DNA of 64,000 bases from NCBI RefSeq assembly GCF_963678635.1, contig NC_087069.1, positions 49,059,892-49,123,891 of the forward strand. Reading direction: 5' to 3'. A program made the translations under genes and the position numbers. Every line of letters begins with the position of its first letter. The stretch's first letter is position 1. The notes under the pieces are model-generated. The model worked only from the letters and a program-made list of their open reading frames with translations. It was not told where the DNA came from and made no database searches. The stretch comes from Symsagittifera roscoffensis (lineage: Eukaryota > Xenacoelomorpha > Acoela > Convolutidae). Below, piece by piece: positions 48,521-56,767 of the stretch.

Positions 48521-48602
48521 AAGGGGGGCTAAAAAAGGGGGGAGGTTAGAAGGGGGGCTGGTTAGGTTAGAGGTTAGCGGTAGCAAATTGTAAAAAGGGG
48601 GG
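48521..48602 (+). repeat. Cluster of four A(n)G6 purine tracts
   Basis: AAGGGGGG, AAAAAAGGGGGG, AAGGGGGG and AAAAAGGGGGG follow one another within 82 bases, interspersed with GGTTAG/AGGTTAG. Another AAAAAAAGGGGGG lies at about 49020 and a GGTAAAGGGGGGG at 59394-59406. Such tracts resemble retroviral polypurine tracts, which prime plus-strand synthesis just upstream of a 3' LTR; several in a row is unusual. Confidence 0.6.
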
Positions 48603-49166
48603 AAATTAGAGTAACTAATTAATCGACATCGTTGATTTAGTTACATTAGTCATTAACACGCGTTGGTAAAAATAGGTGGATATCCAAATTTAAACTCGAG
48701 TTAAGACAGGTACGCTGGTTGGATTGGTAGGGGGGAACGGACATAGACAATTCTGGTGATACCCAATAAGATCATTAGTTGGGGGGAGAAAAACGCGTGG
48801 CAATTAGGTACCAGACATTTTTTTCGATAGAAGGTAGACATTCGTCACCTTTGAATTTTAGGTGGGTCCATCTCTCTGTTTTTATTACTTTTTCTTGCTT
48901 AGATTTTTGTTGCATTTTGGTGAGGATTTGTGTTTGTTTTTTATACGAACAGGTGATCACAAGATACCTGCGCACAGGTTTTGGCTGCAAGTTGACTGGA
49001 ACATTGAAAAAGAGGTAACAAAAAAAGGGGGGTCAGCATTTCGCCTTTAAGAGAGGGTTTTTGGGAAAATTTTTAGTAGAGCTTGAGTGGTGGTACAAGG
49101 TACAGTGAATCAAGAAGTCCCTACAGCAAAGAAGAAAGAGGTCCAACTGCTCAGACACTTGTTAAC
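48603..49166. other. Presumed 5' LTR/leader of the macro-Ty3 element
   Basis: No convincing gene: frames at 48775-49050 exist on both strands and lack motifs. The interval lies between the purine tracts and the 14-bp array upstream of gag. It may contain the end of the 5' LTR and the primer-binding site, but I could not identify either with confidence. Confidence 0.35.
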
Positions 49167-50126
49167 AGTCTTGGGACAGTACCAGAGAAGTCTTGGGACA
49201 GTGCAGTCTGGGGACAGTCTTGGGACAGTGCAGTCCTGGGACAGTCTTGGACCAGAACAGTCTTGGTACAGTCTTGGGACAGTGGTCTTGGGACAGTGGT
49301 CTTGGGACAGTGGTCTTGGGACAGTGGTCTTGGGACAGTGGTCTTGGGACAGTGGTCTTGGGACAGTGGTCTTGGGACAGTGGTCTTGGGACAGTGGTCT
49401 TGGGACACTAGTCTTGGGACAGTGGTCTTGGGACAGTGGTCTTGGGACAGTGGTCTTGGGACAGTGGTCTTGGGACACTAGTCTTGGGACAGTGGTCTTG
49501 GGACAGTGGTCTTGGGATAGTGGTCTTGGGACAGTGGTCTTGGGACAGTGGTCTTGGGACAGTGGTCTTGGGACAGTGGTCTTGGGACAGTGGTCTTGGG
49601 ACACTAACCTTGGGACAGTAGTCTTGGGACATTAGCCTTGGGACACTAGTCTTGGGATAGTAGCCTTGGGACACTAGCCTTGGGACAGTAGTCTTGGGAC
49701 AGTGGCCTTGGGACACTAGTCTTGGGATAGTAGCATTGGGACACTAGCCTTGGGACAGTGGCCTTGGGACAGTAGTCTTGGGACACTAGCCTTGGGACAG
49801 TAGCCTTGGGACGGTAGTCTTGGGACAGTAGTCTTGGGACACTAGCCTTGGGACACTAGCCTTGGGACAGTAACCTTGGGACAGTAGTCTTGGGACACTA
49901 GCCTTGGGACACTAGTCTTGGGACAGTAGTCTTGGGACACTAACCTTGGGGCAGTAGTCTTGAGACAGTCTTGGGACAGTAGTCCTGGGATAGTACGCTC
50001 GGGACAGGGGTCTTGGGACACTGACAAAAAGTACTGGGACAGTACCGAACAGTCTTGGGACAGCAGAAAGAAGCCTGGGACGGTACAAAGAAGAGTAGGG
50101 ACGGTAACTGGAAGTCTTGGGACGGT
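49167..50126 (+). repeat. 14-bp tandem array (GTCTTGGGACAGTG), about 1 kb
   Basis: The dense part is at about 49258-49980, with degraded units on both sides. Many units are exact GTCTTGGGACAGTG; the right half has variants (GCCTTGGGACACTA). Because 14 is not a multiple of 3, three repeats make one 42-base coding period, and the unit holds no stop in any frame. Long frames on both strands (for example 49087-49635 + and 49110-49604 -) are therefore artefacts of the repeat. The array lies in the untranslated leader before gag. Confidence 0.95.
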
Positions 50127-50381
50127 ATAAAAATTGGAGTAAAAGTTACAATAAGTGTTTTAAGACAGAATTAAAACAGAACAAGACTAGTCGGAACCCG
50201 GTACGGTTGAGACCACAAATAAAGAAAGTTTCTCGAAAGGTTTTGAAAGAGAACTGGGAACATTGTTTTTATCACGTAGTATATTTCCTTTTAAAAATTT
50301 TTTTTCACAAAAGATTTTATTCTTAGAATAGAATTGTGTATATAAAAATATTGTAAATAAGAGCAATTGTAAATAGAAATA

Positions 50382-52369
50382 ATGAGACGGAGTAGGGTAC
50401 CGGTGCTCGAAAAAAGGACAACTGGATCAAACACGAAATATAACTCGTCGCTGCGCGGAACGACATCAATGGGCCCAAAGAAAACAAAAGATTACTTTTC
50501 AGTTAGCATGGTCAGCACGAGGAGTAGTACCGAGAACAAGACGAGAGAAGGTGCTAAAGACAAACAAGCGGAGCCCACAATTGAAATTGATCTAGAGACA
50601 CCAGACCAGATCGTAGATGAAGTGGAGAAGAAGACAACGGAATCCACACCGATGCCCCACATGGAAGATCAAAATCCAAAAACCGTGGAGTTTTCGCCGA
50701 TAGACGCATTGGAAGACACAACAGGCAATACCCGAGAAACGGTGAAAGACGACTCTCAAGTGAAGAAGACATCCTTTACAGATAAGTTGGCGATGATGGT
50801 CGTAATGAAATCGAGAGACAACACGGCCGAAGAATCAGAAACTGAAAGAGCACGAACATTTGGGACAGTGAGCACGAAGGCGGCAGAAGCCGACCTAAAG
50901 GAAGAACAAGCTAGAACAGAAGCCACGCCCGAAAACAGGACAACGGCTCATCATGAAACAGCTACTCTTGAGCTTGGCTACCTGATGACAAAACTAAATC
51001 AGATCGACAAAAAGCTAAAATACAGTGAGGAAGATAGAGACTTGATAAGAAAAGAGTTGAAGTACAACAAACACCAGTATCTGGATAGCTATTTTAACCT
51101 GGCTAGGCGACAGACGAAAGACTCCAGCAGATGTCGGACAAAGTAGATGCCACCAATGAAGAACGAGATAAGAACATCAGTAAAGATATGCAACAGTTGA
51201 AAAACCGATATGATGATGTCAACAGCCAGTTAGGTAGCCTGGAAAAGAGAATGGACACAATGAACAGGAATCAGGCCGAAAGTTCGTGTGCAATACAGGC
51301 GAAATTGGATGCAATCTTGAGAAATTCTACCTCACAAGAATTACCGGCAGCGGATCGCACGCAAGGCACCAGAGTTGACTTTGTGGAACCACAAAGGAAC
51401 AAACGGCAATCGACACCGTTGCCTTTAACCCGGGATGCGGTGAGCACAGCGCCAACAGCTGCTAAAACAATCATGAAAAATGGAACATCAAACACAATGA
51501 GTGGTCCGGGGGACTCAACAGCTAACAGCAACGCAGGTCCGGATGCCATGACGTGGGCAAGCACTTGGGAGATAATGAGCAGGACTCTAGAGGCCTTCGC
51601 CACGAGGAACACTGACTCAAGCGATAGGAGAGAGGGAAAATCAAGAAAGACTTTCAAGAAGCCGAAAGAATTCAAAGACGACTCCGATGGATGCATCGAC
51701 ACTTGGGTGGAAGTGATGAGGTTACATCTAGAGCAAGATAACTTAAATGACAAAAAACTAGCGTGCACAGCCATACTCAGCAACTTGGAAGTTGGTGCAT
51801 TAAAATGCGTGGTTGCTAAGAAAGAAGAAGAACGCGATACCGCGGACAAAATCTTCGAAATATTGCTGAATCGATTCGGGTCAGGCATGAAGGGTCACCA
51901 AGCGATGATGCGATTTGAAAAGAGAAGGCAGAGGGACGATGAGTCAATTGATCGGTTCCTAGATGACCTTGAGAGCTTGAGAAGAAGGAGTGACCCAGAG
52001 GAGTCGACAAACAGAAGAAACTTTAGCATTGCCTCGAAGTTCATTGATGGGGTAAAAAGTGATGACTTAAGAACAATGTTAGCAACATACTACACATTGT
52101 CGAAAGACAGCGCACCAACCCCAGAGGAAATGAGACAGAAGTCAAGGGAATAAATGCTAATGAAGCCTAAGAAATACTCATATTCAGAAAACAGGAACAC
52201 GCAAGGGGGAAGCCAACCTCAGAGGTCGTCATGGTACAAGCCTAGAGATGACATGGACAAGCGCAGATCATGCGCAAACTGCGGGTCGGCGGATCACCAC
52301 GTGGCTGACTGCACAACATACAAAAAAGGCATGAAGAGTCTAGGAACGCACCGGATGAGGAAGACATGA
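50382..52369 (+). pseudogene. gag: Gag of the macro-Ty3 element
   Basis: The first frame (50382-51146, ATG at 50382) is an acidic, disordered N-terminus ending in a coiled coil. The reading moves to another frame at about 51120 and continues as coiled coil to about 51290. The conserved capsid-like region follows at about 51.65-52.14 kb: PKEFKDDSDGCIDTW, FEILLNRFGSG, RFEKRRQRDDESIDRFL. An in-frame TAA (52151-52153) interrupts it. The frame then ends with a CCHC knuckle (CANC, HHVADC) and a TGA at 52367. Gag would coat the genomic RNA. One frameshift and one nonsense codon are visible. Confidence 0.82.
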
Positions 52370-53997
52370 GCCAAATGGAGGAACACGAGTACTATAGTGG
52401 CTTAATCATCAAGATAGGCGCGAGATGCTTCTTCTGTAACCAAGAAGGACACTTCAGAATGGATTGTCCCTTTTTCTGGGAAGCGGTCAAGGACCAGAGT
52501 CACCCCAAACATAAGTTGGCATTAGCGGCGGTGCAGAATCAGCGGAGTAGACAAAACGAGTTTGAATCTAGGAACTTAGGAGCACCAAGCACGGAATTGC
52601 CGACGAAAACAGTGAAAGCTGTAACGCATGTTAATGGTGCGATAGAATCCGCAGCCGGGAACTCTCTAGAGATAAATTATGAGAAAGCGGCGACGGAAGC
52701 AATTACCAAAGTGAAACAGGATCTGGCTGCAAAGGAAATAGAGCAACGACTAAGGCAGGAGATCGAAAGACAGAATTTCAACGAAGCATTAACTGGATCG
52801 AAGCCAACACCAGAGGCTGTATCGGGCTCGACAAGGACTGGAAATTGTAACACTGTAAAGATGGTGACGGGAAAGCCATTCGGCGTATCGAAAGTCGGGG
52901 CTAGAATAATGTCGATAATCACAGTGGGCGGCCACGAGGTAACCAGAAACTTGAGCGAACCAAGCGACCAGACAATAATGCACATTGATGTGTACGCAGT
53001 TTACTTGAGTGGTATAAGCCCGCAAACGACTTCTAGAGCATTGAGAGCACTACTCACGAGAGGGGATAGCAAGTCGGTACGTGTTGATAACAGGTATACA
53101 GAAGCTTATGGTCCACATGAGGTGATGCTAAATATAGATGGAATCAACATCTATACCAAAACAATGATAACATGTGATGAAGACCTAATTGGGCAAATCT
53201 ACGTAGGGAAAGAAGAGTTAAAAGTGAGATCGATTGGACACTGCGCCATGCTTGAAGAAGATGCGATGCACATCGGGACGGAGGCAGATGTGACAGGGCA
53301 CGTGCTAGACATAAGTGGCAAAAAGACTCAGTTACGGGGGTTACTTGATACGGGAGCAGTCTTGAGCGTCATACCAATAGAAACTTGGGAACGTATGGGC
53401 TTTAACAAAGGTGACTTGATAGACTCGAGAATACGGCTGTCAGCTGCAAACAAAGGGGCCCTTCGGGTGCTGGGCAGGACGCCGATAATAGCCCTCAATT
53501 TGGGGGAACGTAATCTGTGGATGACCTTTCTCGTGGTAGAAAACCTGGATGAATCTGATCAATTCATTTTGGGCAGAGACTTCATCAGGAATTTCGATGT
53601 AGTGATTGATCTAAATAACGCAATGTTCAGGATACGGAACCCGGATAGGAGGTACGCAATCAAACCGGTAAATGTAATAATGGCAAATGAAACCAAAGCA
53701 CCGGTATTCTTGAGTAGGAGGGTGAGGCTAAAGGCGAATGAAGCGGCAATCGTAGGCTTGAGGATGAAGAATTACAATGAACTAAACGACAACAAGCAAG
53801 TGTGTATAGTTCCGAATCCTAATAGTCAAAGTGCTGCTGTTTTAGGAAGATCCTTCTCGATAACGAAGAGCGGCCTCTGCGTCAGTGTCTTGTTGAATAC
53901 TCTTGATATACCGATCACGATACAGAGAGGGAGGAAACTGGGATATGCTTTACCGGTTAAAACCCGATATGAAATGACTGAGTACAAAACAAAATGA
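52366..53997 (+). CDS. pol: Second CCHC knuckle and retropepsin-type protease
   Basis: A 543-codon frame opens with ATG 52366 overlapping the Gag stop as ATGA, a -1 relation. It starts with a second CCHC knuckle (CFFC, GHFRMDC), then a Glu/Lys coiled coil. A region with a LIGQIYVGKEEL block follows. The retropepsin proper has the LLDTGAVLSVIPI active-site strand (catalytic D-T-G intact) and the FILGRDFIRNFDVVIDL strand. The C-terminal 130 residues are β-rich and conserved-looking (VCIVPNPNSQS). Protease would cleave the polyprotein. The frame is intact. Confidence 0.85.
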   Translation: MSQMEEHEYYSGLIIKIGARCFFCNQEGHFRMDCPFFWEAVKDQSHPKHKLALAAVQNQRSRQNEFESRNLGAPSTELPTKTVKAVTHVNGAIESAAGNSLEINYEKAATEAITKVKQDLAAKEIEQRLRQEIERQNFNEALTGSKPTPEAVSGSTRTGNCNTVKMVTGKPFGVSKVGARIMSIITVGGHEVTRNLSEPSDQTIMHIDVYAVYLSGISPQTTSRALRALLTRGDSKSVRVDNRYTEAYGPHEVMLNIDGINIYTKTMITCDEDLIGQIYVGKEELKVRSIGHCAMLEEDAMHIGTEADVTGHVLDISGKKTQLRGLLDTGAVLSVIPIETWERMGFNKGDLIDSRIRLSAANKGALRVLGRTPIIALNLGERNLWMTFLVVENLDESDQFILGRDFIRNFDVVIDLNNAMFRIRNPDRRYAIKPVNVIMANETKAPVFLSRRVRLKANEAAIVGLRMKNYNELNDNKQVCIVPNPNSQSAAVLGRSFSITKSGLCVSVLLNTLDIPITIQRGRKLGYALPVKTRYEMTEYKTK

Positions 53998-54192
53998 AGT
54001 TGTTGATTGTCCCAATCAAAGGGACAAAATTTAAATCTTGAGACGATTGCAGGAAATAAAAGATTCTTCAGGTCTTGTTAAATCACTTAAGTCAGAGACG
54101 GATGATGGGCTGTCGAGCTGTTCGAACTTTCCAGAGCGGCCCACACTAGATGAAATGCAAACTGATAAACCGGTTCTGCCGGAGATTGACAT

Positions 54193-56767
54193 TTGAGGGG
54201 CAAACTGACAGTTGAACAGCTCGAAGCATTCAAGGACGTGCTAGAGCGGAACGAAGAAGTTTTTTCGAGGCACAAAGCGGATATCGGGTGTTGTAATTTC
54301 GTTGAGCATGAAATAGAACTTGAGGAGAATGCGGTACCACACAGGGAGGGGGCGAGGCACATGACCCCACATAAATTGGATGCTTGTAGAAAGGAGATCG
54401 AAACGTTACTAGAGTATGACATGATAGAACCATCCAAATCACCGTGGGCGTGTGGAGTAGTGATGGCCAAAAAGAAAGGCGACCAGTTGAGGTTTTGTTG
54501 TGACTTTCGATACCTGAACTCCGTCACGGTGAAGGATGCCTATCCCATACCTAGGATTGATGAGAGCCTCTCAAAGTTAGGTGATGCAAAAATTTTTACG
54601 ACTCTTGATTTAGGCTCGGCCTTTTGGCAGGTACCACTACGGAAGCAGGACAGGGACAAGACAGGGTTTGCCTGCGAGTTGGGTCTGTTTCAATGGAAAC
54701 GGATGCCGTTTGGACTTTGCAATGCCACAGCCACGTTTCAGCGGTTGATGGCACACGCGCTGATAGGCGTGACGAAGAAGTATGGCAATCTGGTAATGTG
54801 CTACGTGGATGACGTGGTAATAGCAACGCCCACACTAGAAGACCACATGGAGAGACTCGACGAGGTGTTCGCGTGCATGAAGAGGTCGGGGCTAAAGTGT
54901 AAACCATCAAAGTGCGAGATACTCAAGGACTCAATTAAATTCTTGGGCAGGATGGTAGACAAGCACGGCATCAGACCTGATCCGGACGCCGTGGAAGCAG
55001 TCCTAACCTGGAAGTCACCGAAGACGGAACACCAGTTGATGAGCTTCCTGGGTTTCGCTAACTATTACAGAGAGTTCATAAAAAGGCTACGCGGAAAAGG
55101 TATACCCGATGCAACACCTAATGAGGCACAAGGGCAAGAAGTTCACATGGAACAACGCAGCAGACGAGTCATTCCAGAGGATAAAGAAAGAGCTATGTGA
55201 GGCACCAGTACTGGGTATGCCGACTGACAAAGGGATGTACGTGCTGGACACGGATGCGTCGGTAGTTGCGATTTCTGGAATTCTCCATCAGGAACAAGAG
55301 TGGAATGGGAAAACAGTCTTGAGACCAATAGCTTACGGGAGCAAAGTCCTGAGTGACACAGAAATGAAGTACGGAGCACCGAAGGCAGAGATGTTCGCGT
55401 TGGTTACCTTTGTCGAGAAATACAGGGCATACTTGGGCAGTGAGCCATTCAAGTTGCGAGTCGACAACCGAGCACTGAGTTGGCTGAAAACGTACTCAAT
55501 GGACCAAAGTTACATTGGGAGGTGGATAGTTCGCCTGGACGGGTACAACATGATAATTGAACACAGAACACGAGATAAACATGAAAACGCCGACAGCTTG
55601 AGTAAGAAGACGGAGTTCTACGAGAGACAAGAACAAAGAGAGGCAGATAGACCTGAGATCAAAGATGGCTTCTCCTTCATGGACAAGGAAACGTACGACA
55701 GTCTCCCACTCACGAGATGGCTGGACAAATCAGGCAAACCTATTGAAGATATTCCCGAATTACCTAAAGAACCTTCAGAAAAGACCATTTTGTAGAGGAG
55801 CAGAAGAATTCCGATAGAAATAATACTCAAGTCCAAGATCGTAAGGGAGACGCTCAAGGCGAAAGGCTATGGTCTTAACCAGGTAGAAGCGGGAACTGCA
55901 CAGGTAGATGGTGACTCAATGAGGTTGCTAGAGAAACTATCAGATGATAAGCCCGTGATCCAAGAGGAAGGTCAAGAGGAACCGGAAGTCACTATACTTC
56001 GGAGAAAGGAAACAGTGAACAATACTGACTCCTCAACAGGAAGCGTCACTGACAGCAAGGACGTCGTGCGGTCATTAGTTGACAAAATCCCCGAAAACAT
56101 TCTGGAGCAGACCAAGGTTAGGAAAAAGAAAGTGGCGTTCAAAGAAGAAGCTGAACACTTGGGACTAGATCAAGAGTCCGGGGATTGGTCCAGGTTCACG
56201 GAAAAAGAAGAAGAAACCGGAGAAGGGAAATTGTCCGGGGAGCGTGAAGAATGGGATGAAGACTCGGATGAGAGCAGCGAAGACCAGGACAGTCTGTGCA
56301 TGATATTGGCGGAGGAGAAGATAAGGCAACACGACAGGGAGTTACAGACGGACCCATCTTCAGGAACGTACAATCTGGACATACAAGAGGTACGAGGTGG
56401 TGAAGAACTTGAGAAAATTGCGGTCTCAAGAAAGCCATTTAGGGAACTGTCATGCAACTCAAACGTCAGGACGAATCTGGTGCCAGAAGATGACATGAAA
56501 ATCGTGAAAAGGATGATATGCGTGAAGCTGAGTGATGCCATCCACAACCCTGGTGAGATGAATGGACAGATCATGGCGCTAAAGGAGCATGTCAAGGCGA
56601 GATATAGGCTGCCAGACCTAATAAGAGCACAAAAAATTGACAAAATGACAAGTAACCTCTCCAAATGGATCCACTCGGGGGTCAAGGAGAAGGGGGAACT
56701 CGAGGAAGACAGCTACAAGATCTTGAGCCAGTTCTACAAAGAAAAGAAACAGCTGATGGGGTGGTAG
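54193..56767 (+). pseudogene. pol: Reverse transcriptase and RNase H of the macro-Ty3 element
   Basis: The frame 54193-55200 holds RT: WACGVVMAKKK, RFCCDFRYLN, TTLDLGSAFWQ, FGLCNATATFQRLM and the catalytic YVDD at about 54803, then LGFANYYREFI. A +1 shift at the A-run near 55085 leads to the second frame (55109-55795) with RNase H: LDTDAS, PKAEMFAL, RVDNRAL, HENADSLSK. An in-frame TAG at 55793-55795 is followed by open reading to 56767, an acidic linker of about 300 residues. The final frame change at about 56755 joins to integrase. RT and RNase H would copy the RNA into DNA. Confidence 0.88.

Noticed and set aside
49087..50027. Several long ORFs on both strands (for example a 182-codon plus-strand frame and a 164-codon minus-strand frame)
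   Set aside because: They are direct translations of the 14-bp tandem repeat, whose unit has no stop in any frame. Period and composition explain them fully.
51271..51888. 205-codon minus-strand ORF opposite gag
   Set aside because: It overlaps the conserved Gag capsid region on the plus strand and shows no domain of its own.
54087..54910. Minus-strand ORFs opposite the RT gene
   Set aside because: They are shadows of the conserved plus-strand RT; no motif on the minus strand.
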